Shown: positions 18,470 through 26,583 of the stretch, one piece after another | Numbering within the stretch: the first letter of the stretch is position 1 | Layout of the letters: every line of letters starts with the position of its first letter | DNA from: Ignavibacteria bacterium | Lineage (GTDB): Bacteria > Bacteroidota > Ignavibacteria > Tepidaquicellales > Tepidaquicellaceae | Direction: 5' to 3' | Assembly (NCBI GenBank): GCA_016704345.1 | Contig: JADJAH010000024.1 | Coordinates: 18,282-82,281, forward strand | DNA: 64,000 nucleotides | Notes under the pieces: model-generated | Told to the model about the DNA's origin: nothing | Databases searched by the model: none | Seen by the model: only the letters and a program-made list of their open reading frames with translations | Translations under genes and position numbers: made by a program

Positions 18470-18500
18470 CAAATATAGTTAAATAGTTGCCCAAGACCAA
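18470..18500 (-). promoter_or_regulatory. promoter of tRNA-fMet
   Basis: On the minus strand TTG (18500-18498), 20 bases, then TATATTTG (18477-18470), five bases before the mature tRNA start. It is a clean TTG-N20-TAnnTTTG example. Confidence 0.7.
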
Positions 18501-18524
18501 TACATTTTTGCAGAAAATACTAAA

Positions 18525-18555
18525 TTGATTTTGCTATTCACTAATCCTAAATTTG
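18525..18555 (+). promoter_or_regulatory. promoter of etfBA
   Basis: TTG (18525-18527), exactly 20 bases, then TAAATTTG (18548-18555); the etfB start is 42 bases downstream. Confidence 0.65.
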
Positions 18556-18597
18556 TTTCTAAGATAAATCATTACAAAACACTTCCAAATTTACAAA

Positions 18598-19347
18598 ATG
18601 AAGATAATTGTTTGTGTATCATTAGTACCTGACAGTACTACAAAAGTCAAAATTGCTGACAATGGAAAGTCTATTGACGAAAATGGAGTTTCTTTCATAC
18701 TCAATCCTTATGACGAGTTTGCAGTTGAAGAAGCGTTGCAATTGAAGGAAAAGAACGGCGGTGAAGTTATTGCCGTTTCATTTGGAGGAGACAAGGCGAA
18801 GGATGCTATAAAGAAGGCATTTCAAATGGGAGCAGATAAAGGAGTTCTGATAAGAACTTCCGATTCAGAATTTGATTCATTCACCACCGCAAAAAATCTT
18901 TCGGAGTATATCAAAAGCGAGAGCCCGGACCTTGTTCTTCTTGGAAAACAATCAATAGATTTCGACAGTATGTTGTTACCGTCAATGATATCGGAGATGA
19001 CCGGTCTGGCATCAACAAGCGTTGTTGTTAAGCTGGATATAAATGGAAATGCGGCAACAGCTGAAAGAGAAATAGAAGGTGGTAAAGAAATCCTTCAATT
19101 CAATTTACCCGCATTAGTTGGAGTTCAGAAAGGAATCAATGATCCCCGCTATCCAAATCTTAAGAGTATTATGGCGGCAAAATCAAAACCAATTGAGGAA
19201 ATCAACGCAACATACAATGGAAACAGAGTCTCGGTAGTTGAAATGAATATGCCTCCTACAAAAGCAAGCGGAAAGCTTTTTACAAATGGCAAGGAAGATG
19301 TTTCAGAACTGGTGAAGTTGCTCAGAGAAGAAGCAAAAGTAATCTAA
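18598..19347 (+). CDS. etfB: electron transfer flavoprotein, beta subunit
   Basis: 249 residues. It binds AMP and, with EtfA, carries electrons from acyl-CoA and other dehydrogenases to the quinone pool. Segments typical of the family are ILNPYDEFAVEEALQLKE, LVLLGKQSIDFDSMLLPSMISEMTG and PALVGVQKGINDPRYPNLKSIMAAK. The start is the ATG at 18598. It is separated by 22 bases from etfA, and both are intact. The context, with glyoxylate-shunt genes 5 kb away, is compatible with fatty-acid use, but no acyl-CoA dehydrogenase is in the window. Confidence 0.95.
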   Translation: MKIIVCVSLVPDSTTKVKIADNGKSIDENGVSFILNPYDEFAVEEALQLKEKNGGEVIAVSFGGDKAKDAIKKAFQMGADKGVLIRTSDSEFDSFTTAKNLSEYIKSESPDLVLLGKQSIDFDSMLLPSMISEMTGLASTSVVVKLDINGNAATAEREIEGGKEILQFNLPALVGVQKGINDPRYPNLKSIMAAKSKPIEEINATYNGNRVSVVEMNMPPTKASGKLFTNGKEDVSELVKLLREEAKVI

Positions 19348-19369
19348 ATCAAAAAAGTCAAAATATAAA

Positions 19370-20383
19370 ATGTCCAAGAAAATATTAGCATTTGCCGAAT
19401 TGAAAGACGGCAAATTCAAGAATTCAGCATTTGAAGTTGTATCAACAGCAAGCAGACTTTCAAAGGATCTTGCTTGTGAGATGGTTGTCTTAACCATTGG
19501 AGAAGCAACACAAACTGAAGCCGATACTCTTTCAGTTTATGGTGCAACGAAACTAATCTCAGTCAGCCTCAATGAACTAAACTCAAAGAGTCAGGTTCCG
19601 GGTATCAAATACTCCCCTTCTGCATTCGCCAAAGTCATTAGCGCAGTCTCGGCGAAGGAATCGGCAGATACGATCATATTTTCAGCCACTTCACTTGGAA
19701 AGGAACTTGCCGGGAGAGTCGCAGTAATGACTGATTCTGCAGTTTTCAATGATTGTACGGAATTGAATGTGGCTGATGGAAAGATAACGGCTGTAAGACC
19801 TGTGTACGCAGGAAAAAGTATCATTGGCGTAAGTGCTGAAACAGACAAGATAGTTATCACAATAAGACCTAATGTATTTAAACCTGAGATAACAGATACA
19901 GGTACTGTAGAGCTGCAAATTTTGAATACGAACGATCTTGCAATATCACCATCTGATTTTTCTTCAGTAGTTGTGGAAGTTGTTGTGAGTTCTGAGAAAC
20001 TTGACGTTGCAGAAGCAGACAGAATTGTTTCCGGAGGAAGAGGTTTGAAAGGACCCGAACATTTTCATTTAGTTGAAGATCTTGCAAATGCAATTGGAGC
20101 CGCAACAGGAGCATCAAGAGCAGTAGTTGATGCCGGATGGAGACCGCATTCAGAACAAGTTGGCCAAACAGGAAAAACTGTTTCACCAACCCTTTATATT
20201 GCCTGCGGTATCAGCGGCGCAATTCAACATCTTGCAGGTATGTCTTCTTCAAAATGCATAGTAGCCATAAACAAAGACAAAGATGCGCCAATTTTCCAGG
20301 TGGCAAACTATGGCATTGTAGGTGACGTATTTGAAATTCTTCCTGCCCTGACCGATGAAATGAAAAAAATAGTTTCGCAGTAA
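19370..20383 (+). CDS. etfA: electron transfer flavoprotein, alpha subunit
   Basis: 337 residues. The C-terminal FAD-binding domain is clear: VSGGRGLKGPEHF (about residue 222), GASRAVVDAGWRPHSEQVGQTGKTVSP and the closing IVAINKDKDAPIFQVANYGIVGD. The N-terminal domain starts ILAFAELKDGKFKNSAFEV. It forms a heterodimer with EtfB. The sequence has the shape of classical EtfA and no extra ferredoxin domain, so an electron-bifurcating variant is not indicated. Confidence 0.95.
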   Translation: MSKKILAFAELKDGKFKNSAFEVVSTASRLSKDLACEMVVLTIGEATQTEADTLSVYGATKLISVSLNELNSKSQVPGIKYSPSAFAKVISAVSAKESADTIIFSATSLGKELAGRVAVMTDSAVFNDCTELNVADGKITAVRPVYAGKSIIGVSAETDKIVITIRPNVFKPEITDTGTVELQILNTNDLAISPSDFSSVVVEVVVSSEKLDVAEADRIVSGGRGLKGPEHFHLVEDLANAIGAATGASRAVVDAGWRPHSEQVGQTGKTVSPTLYIACGISGAIQHLAGMSSSKCIVAINKDKDAPIFQVANYGIVGDVFEILPALTDEMKKIVSQ

Positions 20384-20444
20384 GCCCGGCAAATTGCCCG
20401 GCTGCTGAAATCTTAAAACCATTTTTATGGTAAGCTGAAAGTAA

Positions 20445-21092
20445 ATGGATTATTCAAACGAAAACATACAGGTTGATATTTTTGGCCTTTCACTTACTCC
20501 TTCAATGAGCGGAGGCGGTTATGCAATAATTCTAAAAGAAATTGCAGGCACCAGACGTCTTCCGATTATTATTGGGCAGTATGAAGCTCAGTCAATAGCA
20601 CTTGAACTTGAAGGTATCAAACCGCCCAGGCCTCTTACACACGATCTTTTGAGAGAAGTCATTGAAACATTCGGGTATTCGGTTAGTCAAGTTCTTATTA
20701 ATGAGCTTAAGGATTCAACTTTTTATGCGAAGATCAAATTCGATTCGTCAAGCATTGAAGATATAGATGCAAGACCATCCGATGCAATTGCACTTGCATT
20801 GAAGTTCTCATCGCCTATATATGTAAGTACGGAGATAATGGATGAAATCGGATTCGAACCGGATTTTGAGGAGCAGGTTTTGCCAAAACAAGAAACGCCC
20901 GAAGCCGTCGATCCGCAGGACTCGTTCGAAGATGAAATTATTGAAGAGGAAGCAAAAGACCTCTCTGTCAAAGACAGAAAGCTACTTCACCTTAAGGGAG
21001 AACTCGATGAAGCGCTAACAAAAGAAGATTACGAGAGGGCGGCTCAGATTCGTGACGAGATCAGGAAACTTGAAATATCAAATCTTAACTGA
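20445..21092 (+). CDS. bifunctional nuclease-family protein with UVR motif
   Basis: 215 residues. The N-terminal about 130 residues are a DUF151/bifunctional nuclease domain (LPIIIGQYEAQSIALELEG, RPLTHDLL, ARPSDAIALALKFSSPIYV). After an acidic linker, the last 40 residues form a UvrB/UvrC-type coiled coil (LDEALTKEDYERAAQIRDEIRKLE). This combination is common in Bacteroidota. Nuclease activity is known only for a few family members, so it is inferred here. The gene lies 61 bases after etfA. Confidence 0.85.
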   Translation: MDYSNENIQVDIFGLSLTPSMSGGGYAIILKEIAGTRRLPIIIGQYEAQSIALELEGIKPPRPLTHDLLREVIETFGYSVSQVLINELKDSTFYAKIKFDSSSIEDIDARPSDAIALALKFSSPIYVSTEIMDEIGFEPDFEEQVLPKQETPEAVDPQDSFEDEIIEEEAKDLSVKDRKLLHLKGELDEALTKEDYERAAQIRDEIRKLEISNLN

Positions 21093-21133
21093 GGTTATTC
21101 AGGAAAATTCGAAAAATCAAACAATCAAACATT

Positions 21134-21709
21134 GTGAAAATATTTTTGCTGGTTATGCTTGCGGTAGTAATTTCCATCAACGCTAAAGACTCAGATGCAC
21201 AATATTCAGAATTAAGTAGCAATAGTTTTGAGATCTCGGAACTAAAGTTAAATGCACAGAAAAATGACAAGGATAAAAAACCTTCAAAAAACAGAATTCA
21301 TCCCAGTGCGGGCTTTAATGCAGGAGTGACTTCTATTGACGGACAGGTTGGATTTGCTTTTGGAGCTTTGGCAGAGTTGAGATCGGGACAGGTATCCGTA
21401 ATACCTCAAATCAATTACTGGAATGCAGACAAGCAGACAGATTTTGAAATTGGAATTGTATCTCAGTTTTATTTGACCAGCACTCCTGTTGCACCTTACG
21501 TTAATTTCGGCTTGGGTGTAAATTTTTACAACTCCGATACTTTGAGTTTTACAAAGGGGAGCCTAATTGCCGGAACAGGACTTGAATTCAAGAACATAAG
21601 CAAATCATTCAATCTGTTCGTTGATGCAAAATACAAGCTTATTGCCAGCAGCACCGGAAACATTCCTTGTTTCATTTTCACGGCAGGACTCAAGTTTCCG
21701 TTTCACTAA
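21134..21709 (+). CDS. putative outer-membrane beta-barrel protein
   Basis: 191 residues starting at a GTG at 21134. It has a signal peptide (IFLLVMLAVVISINA) and then alternating beta segments ending with an aromatic residue in the last strand (IFTAGLKFPFH), as in small outer-membrane barrels. HPSAGFNAG and TPVAPYVNFGLGVNFY resemble the outer-membrane protein beta-barrel families. No specific function can be assigned. A strong terminator-like hairpin follows at 21733. Confidence 0.6.
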   Translation: MKIFLLVMLAVVISINAKDSDAQYSELSSNSFEISELKLNAQKNDKDKKPSKNRIHPSAGFNAGVTSIDGQVGFAFGALAELRSGQVSVIPQINYWNADKQTDFEIGIVSQFYLTSTPVAPYVNFGLGVNFYNSDTLSFTKGSLIAGTGLEFKNISKSFNLFVDAKYKLIASSTGNIPCFIFTAGLKFPFH

Positions 21710-21732
21710 ATAATTATTAAATTTGAAACCCG

Positions 21733-21767
21733 TGCGTAAAGGATAAGATCTTTTACGCATTTTTTTT
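21733..21767 (+). terminator. intrinsic terminator directly abutting the coaX start codon
   Basis: TGCGTAAA and TTTACGCA form an 8-bp stem with an 11-base loop, followed by eight T that end exactly at the ATG of coaX. It ends the preceding barrel gene or acts as a leader hairpin of coaX; a TAAATTTG box lies just before it at 21718-21725. Confidence 0.75.
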
Positions 21768-22508
21768 ATGAAGAATTTTCTCATAGACATAGGAAACTCT
21801 GCTATTAAGACTTGCACTGCTGAGTATGGCTCAATGTCAGTCAGCAAAATAACGAGGATTGAATATGAAAAGAAAGAATTCATAAAAACATTTGAAAATA
21901 GTCTCAAGATCTCAGCACGTGTTGAAAATATTAAATGCGTTGGAATATCTTTGCTGAACAAAAAGCTGAGTGAACCAATCCGCAAGATCATCATAAAAAT
22001 CTTTGGACTTGAACCTTCATTCATTGGTACAGAATCGATATTGCCATTTCAACTTGGTTATGCAAAGACAATAGGCTCAGATCGCTTATGCAGCTCAGCA
22101 GCTGCGTTCATGCTAAGCAAGTACAAGACCATTTTAACAATAGATTTTGGAACAGCAACTACATACACTGTAATAAATAATTCAAAATTGATTGGAGGGA
22201 TGATCTCACCGGGCATAGGAACATCTTACAATTCATTGATCTCAAATACGAATCTGCCTGTAGCAGACCTGAAATTTCCCAAGAATCAAATCAGTTCTAA
22301 TACTGCAGAAAATATAAGCGGAGGTGTGCTTTATCAAAGTTTGTACACGACAGAGAGATTCATAGAAGAGACAGTCAGGAAATTTGGAGATACTCATGTC
22401 TTCAGCACCGGAGGGTATTCAGAACTTATAAAGAGCAGAACTGCCATGATTGACAAAATTGATCGCAGCCTTGTCTTAAAGGGAATTAACATTATCATTT
22501 CATCATGA
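21768..22508 (+). CDS. coaX: type III pantothenate kinase
   Basis: 246 residues. It phosphorylates pantothenate, the first step of coenzyme A synthesis. The ASKHA phosphate-binding motifs are visible: FLIDIGNSAIK at the N-terminus and LTIDFGTATTYTVI in the middle. The type III signature GGMISPGIGTSYNSLISNT and a late FSTGG adenosine-binding segment are also present. The length is typical for the family. It overlaps the next gene by four bases (ATGA), indicating translational coupling. No Shine-Dalgarno sequence is present because the terminator T-run touches the ATG. Confidence 0.9.
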   Translation: MKNFLIDIGNSAIKTCTAEYGSMSVSKITRIEYEKKEFIKTFENSLKISARVENIKCVGISLLNKKLSEPIRKIIIKIFGLEPSFIGTESILPFQLGYAKTIGSDRLCSSAAAFMLSKYKTILTIDFGTATTYTVINNSKLIGGMISPGIGTSYNSLISNTNLPVADLKFPKNQISSNTAENISGGVLYQSLYTTERFIEETVRKFGDTHVFSTGGYSELIKSRTAMIDKIDRSLVLKGINIIISS

Positions 22509-22924
22509 AGGTAATTACAATAGAGACAGTGATTCCAACAAATGGCAACTGTCACATTATAAACATATCAGACATAGTTCGGAATTCTTTAAAAGACAGC
22601 AAGTTGAAAGAAGGAAACTGCACAGTTTTTTCAATAGGTTCAACTGCTTCAATAACAACCATTGAGTATGAGGCCGGCCTACTTCAAGACTTTCCGAAAA
22701 TATTTGATAAGCTCGTGCCTCAATATGGAAAGTACAAGCATAATGACACTTGGGGAGACCACAATGGGCATTCCCATATACGTTCGGCACTTGTTGGAAC
22801 TTCTCTTTGTGTTCCATTTAAGAATTCAGAACTAATGCTCGGCACATGGCAGCAAATAGTATTGATAGATTTTGATGAAAGACCCCGAAGCAGAAGAATT
22901 GCTATTCAGTTCATTGGTGAATGA
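22505..22924 (+). CDS. yjbQ: YjbQ family protein (UPF0047)
   Basis: 139 residues, the usual size. Conserved segments are IISDIVRNSL near the start, the histidine-rich WGDHNGHSHIRSALVG (about residues 80-95), GTWQQIVLIDFDERPRSR and the C-terminal IQFIGE. Some members have weak thiamine-phosphate synthase activity; the physiological role is unclear. It overlaps coaX upstream and the glycosyltransferase downstream by four bases each, so the three genes are coupled. Confidence 0.9.
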   Translation: MKVITIETVIPTNGNCHIINISDIVRNSLKDSKLKEGNCTVFSIGSTASITTIEYEAGLLQDFPKIFDKLVPQYGKYKHNDTWGDHNGHSHIRSALVGTSLCVPFKNSELMLGTWQQIVLIDFDERPRSRRIAIQFIGE

Positions 22925-23493
22925 AATTAGTTAATTATAAGAATGTTCTTCTTTTACTACTGTTTGTTTCCGCAGTTGCTTTAAGAGTTTACGACATTGA
23001 TGCAAAGAATATGTGGTTTGACGAGATCTATTCATGGAAGATCTCCAATGGAAGCATAGTTAAAATAATTTCTGAATCTGCCGGTGATATCCACCCTCCC
23101 CTCTTCTACATAGTGTTAAAAGTGTGGACATTTATTTTCTCCGATAGCGTTGTTTCTATGAGAATGCTGAGTGTCATGCTTTCGATCATCTCGATGTTTG
23201 TGCTTTATATTATTACAAAGAAGTTGCTTTCGAATGAAATTCAAAGGCTGCTAGTATTATTGCTGTTTGCACTATCGCCATTGAATATCTTTTACTCACA
23301 GGAAGTAAGAATGCTTAATCTCAATCTTCTGTTAACTCTTACTTCTGTATATTTCTTCATCCGATATGTCTCAACACCAAGAGGAATTTTTGGAGCCCTT
23401 TATTGCATAGCTGCAACTCTTTCATTATACACATTACTTTGCACTGTTTATTTTGATCGCGCAATTTCTTTATGCGGGCATTATTTATCTTAA
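22921..23493 (+). CDS. GT39-like membrane glycosyltransferase, N-terminal fragment (frameshifted)
   Basis: This fragment shows an N-terminal membrane helix, then MWFDEIYSW (acidic pair at residues 34-35) and GDIHPPLFY (His at 58), typical of the ArnT/PMT-like GT39 superfamily that uses lipid-linked sugars. Several membrane helices follow. The frame is lost at 23427-23433: an ACACA tract appears to be two bases short. Restoring them gives YTHYFALFILIAQFLYAG, as in the family. The complete gene would span 22921-24415 with about 498 residues. The target (lipid, glycan or protein) cannot be told from the sequence. Confidence 0.8.
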   Translation: MKLVNYKNVLLLLLFVSAVALRVYDIDAKNMWFDEIYSWKISNGSIVKIISESAGDIHPPLFYIVLKVWTFIFSDSVVSMRMLSVMLSIISMFVLYIITKKLLSNEIQRLLVLLLFALSPLNIFYSQEVRMLNLNLLLTLTSVYFFIRYVSTPRGIFGALYCIAATLSLYTLLCTVYFDRAISLCGHYLS

Positions 23494-24415
23494 TGATCGA
23501 GACGCCAGGGAAAGATTGCGGCCATTCTTCAAATATCCTGCATTTGCATTTGCTATGTTCATTCCATGGCTTCCAATAATGGTAGGACAGGCAATTAAAG
23601 GACAGCCATGGAGAAAGACTCAAAGCGTACAGCAGGTTTCTGTAGAGGTTTTCAACTATTTCAAGGATGTATTTCTAAGTCCTTATTTTACTTACGAAAG
23701 CATGACAGTAATGTACTTATCTCATTTGATAAGTATTTTGACAATATTGTTTTTGTTGCTTTGTATAATCAGAATATTCAACGCGGGAAGATTTTTAATC
23801 GAACCTGCAGATGTATCAATTCTTTTGTTTTTCATTCCCCTGATTTTCGCAATTGTTGTTTCATTCAGACAGAGCATTGTTTACTCAAGATATCTGAGTA
23901 TAATTATTCCCTATCTGTTTATTCTCTTGGTATATTTTTCATTTAGGTTTTACAAACAGCGAACAGCGATAGTAATTTCATTGCTTCTTGCATCAATAAG
24001 TTTTCTTGGAATCATGATCAATTACGGAAATGATTTTAAGAACAATGACTATCGAAAGATAATCTCATACATCAGTGCAAATAAGTCCGAGAAAGATAAA
24101 CTGATAGTTGAGCCGCATTTTATGGGCTGGGCTATTGACTATCACAATATGCACAGTTCCTCCCCTATTCCAAAACCCAATATCCTCGGCTGGAACATCC
24201 GTATGCAACTGGATTCTTTGTCTAAATCCAAGGAATTTGATAAGCTCTGGTTTGTACTTGATTATAGTTCGATGGATAATTCACAATACGATTATCTTGC
24301 AAATAACCTGGCTGCACTTGGTTACGATGAGGTTTCAGAAAAGACATTTTATCTAATCCCCGAGAAAGTGAAGGTTCATTTGTTTGAATCCATTAAACAC
24401 AAGCCAAACAAGTAG
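23453..24415 (+). CDS. GT39-like membrane glycosyltransferase, C-terminal fragment
   Basis: This continues the previous entry in another frame. It contains five or six further membrane helices, for example AFAFAMFIPWLPIMV, LISILTILFLLLCIIRIF and VSILLFFIPLIFAIVVSF. A soluble C-terminal segment of about 110 residues (SYISANKSEKDKLIVEPHF) resembles the periplasmic end of such transferases. Internal methionine starts are not needed: the family alignment runs through the break. Confidence 0.75.
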   Translation: MIAQFLYAGIIYLNDRDARERLRPFFKYPAFAFAMFIPWLPIMVGQAIKGQPWRKTQSVQQVSVEVFNYFKDVFLSPYFTYESMTVMYLSHLISILTILFLLLCIIRIFNAGRFLIEPADVSILLFFIPLIFAIVVSFRQSIVYSRYLSIIIPYLFILLVYFSFRFYKQRTAIVISLLLASISFLGIMINYGNDFKNNDYRKIISYISANKSEKDKLIVEPHFMGWAIDYHNMHSSSPIPKPNILGWNIRMQLDSLSKSKEFDKLWFVLDYSSMDNSQYDYLANNLAALGYDEVSEKTFYLIPEKVKVHLFESIKHKPNK

Positions 24416-24510
24416 CCAAATTTAAGTTATCACTATGCAGTTCTTTATCTTTTTTTTGTAGTATGAAAAATCTATTTTGCTCAATCCCAAAGTTTAATAC
24501 TGGTTGACAT

Positions 24511-26583
24511 TTGCATAAGAAATACCTCTCTTCAAAATCAACAAGATCGTTTAACAAATTCCTGATAACTGCATTGTTCTCTGCAGTATTGCTTACTTCA
24601 TTAGGAATGTATTATCCGTCCGACATTCAAGACGACATAAATAACAAGTTTACAAATGTTGGAAACATAACTCTTACTGTTACAAACTACGGAACTATCG
24701 GGAACGGCTTCGTGAATTTTCCAAATCAACCTTCATGTCAGTTTCCAAAGTCATCCGGAATCGAACATCTGTTCGTTGGAGGCATTTGGATCGGGGGTTC
24801 GAAGAACGGACAGATAAACGTTTCCACGGCAGCCGTAGATGTATCCAGTGCCAACAGAACGGAAGGCTTTGAATTTACTAATGCAGACGGTTCAACAATT
24901 CTCGAAAGATCAACACTTCAGAACTCACCCAACTTCAGGCCGGACGCAATATCTCATCAGGATTTTGTTTGTGAGTTTTTTGATACTAATACTTCAGTCA
25001 ACGGAACGATAATTCAGAATCATAACCCGCTTGGTGTTAAAGTACTTCTTCAGACCTATTGTTATGATTTCAACTTTGCAAACAACTGGGTGATTCTTAA
25101 TTACAAGATTGTTAACGTAGGTTACAGAGGTAATACCGACCCGATAGACAGCTTGTTCGTCGGTCTCTGGTCAGATGCTGTTGTGAGAAATACAAATATC
25201 ACTATTCCGGGAGGAACATCTTTTTACAACAAGGGAGCAGACGGTTACATTGACACGCTTAGAATGGCGTATGAATACGATTACAACGGTGATCCTGGAT
25301 TTACTAACAGTTACATTGGTTTCAAACTGCTTGGAACAACGCCTAAGCCTCTGAATGAAGAAACAGGAGACAGAACATTCTTCACAATCTGGCAATTCAG
25401 AAATAATACTGACCCGGTCTATCTTTCACCTTTAACTGATGAAAAGAAATATGTCAGGCTAAACGGTTATCTTGAAAATGGTCTTCGTATTGATACGAAT
25501 CAAATCAATCAACTAAGACAAACACCTAATAACAGATCAGTCTTGCTTTCATATGGACCATACAAAAAAGAAGACGGTTCAGTTTATCGTCTAAACTATT
25601 CACAAGATACTGTAAATATTGTTTACGGATTAATTTGTGCCAAGAAAAACGGAACAGATCCTGCGACATTTGACACGGATTTTCAAAAACAGAATCTATA
25701 CACTTCTGCAGGCTGGGCACAGAGCGCTTATGATAATGGTTACAAGTTGCCTTCTCCTCCTAATTTACCGGTTGTAAGATCAGTGATTGAAGACAAGATG
25801 GTTACATTATATTGGTCGGCAAATGCAGAGAGTTCCGTAGATCCTATATCAAACATAACCGACTTTGAAGGATACCGCGTTTACAGAACTAATCCCGGTG
25901 CAGATCTGACATTAAGTGAAGACCTTACAACACAATTGAAAATTGTCGGTGAATTTGACAGCGCATACAACAACATCAGCAATAATACAGGCTTTAATTA
26001 TATCAAGCTGGCTTCTCCAAAGTTTTTTGCTGGAGATACCACACCATATGTCTATAGGTTTGAATTTCCGAATCAACTGAATGGTTTTCAGTACATTTAC
26101 TCGGTAACAGCTTTTGACAAAGGTGATATTACACAAAATCTCGGATCACTTGAGAGCAGTATTCTTGGTAATTCGCAAAGAATAATAGTAGGGACTCCCG
26201 CAAACGATGATGTGAATGCAGAAGTTGGAGTCTATCCAAATCCTTATTATGGAAGTGCTGTATGGGACGGTTCCGGAAATAAGAAAGAGCTTCTCCGTAA
26301 ATTATATTTCTTCAATCTGCCGTCAAAGTGCGAGATCTCCATCTGGACTTTAGCCGGAGATCTTGTGGATCAGTTTGAACACGATGCGGCAACTTACAAC
26401 GGCAGTGATCTGGAATGGTTTACAACATATTCAGACGGTACACAAAAATTTGCAGGCGGAGAACACGCATGGGATATGATTACAAAAAATGAACAGGCAA
26501 TTGCATCAGGCTTATACATGTTCACTGTGAAAGATCTCAACAGCGGCGAAGTTAAAAAAGGCAAGTTTGTAGTAGTCAAATGA
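24511..26583 (+). CDS. large secreted protein with C-terminal T9SS-like domain
   Basis: 690 residues starting at a TTG (24511); an in-frame TGA lies two codons upstream and the first in-frame ATG comes only at codon 33, after the hydrophobic signal core FLITALFSAVLLTSLG, so TTG is the likely start. The middle has beta-rich segments and a fibronectin-III-like part (VVRSVIEDKMVTLYWSANAE, DFEGYRVYRTNP). The last about 100 residues (VYPNPYYGSAVWDG, IWTLAGDLVDQF, ASGLYMFTVKD, KKGKFVVVK) look like a T9SS sorting domain, though its NPFNP motif is replaced by NPYYG. It heads an eight-gene run (24511-39267) without gaps above 25 bases and overlaps the next gene by four bases. Function unknown. Confidence 0.7.
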   Translation: MHKKYLSSKSTRSFNKFLITALFSAVLLTSLGMYYPSDIQDDINNKFTNVGNITLTVTNYGTIGNGFVNFPNQPSCQFPKSSGIEHLFVGGIWIGGSKNGQINVSTAAVDVSSANRTEGFEFTNADGSTILERSTLQNSPNFRPDAISHQDFVCEFFDTNTSVNGTIIQNHNPLGVKVLLQTYCYDFNFANNWVILNYKIVNVGYRGNTDPIDSLFVGLWSDAVVRNTNITIPGGTSFYNKGADGYIDTLRMAYEYDYNGDPGFTNSYIGFKLLGTTPKPLNEETGDRTFFTIWQFRNNTDPVYLSPLTDEKKYVRLNGYLENGLRIDTNQINQLRQTPNNRSVLLSYGPYKKEDGSVYRLNYSQDTVNIVYGLICAKKNGTDPATFDTDFQKQNLYTSAGWAQSAYDNGYKLPSPPNLPVVRSVIEDKMVTLYWSANAESSVDPISNITDFEGYRVYRTNPGADLTLSEDLTTQLKIVGEFDSAYNNISNNTGFNYIKLASPKFFAGDTTPYVYRFEFPNQLNGFQYIYSVTAFDKGDITQNLGSLESSILGNSQRIIVGTPANDDVNAEVGVYPNPYYGSAVWDGSGNKKELLRKLYFFNLPSKCEISIWTLAGDLVDQFEHDAATYNGSDLEWFTTYSDGTQKFAGGEHAWDMITKNEQAIASGLYMFTVKDLNSGEVKKGKFVVVK

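Noticed and set aside
20384..20405. Terminator-like GC repeat after etfA (GCCCGGC twice)
   Set aside because: The two GCCCGGC copies are direct, not inverted, so they do not form a hairpin; no T-run follows.
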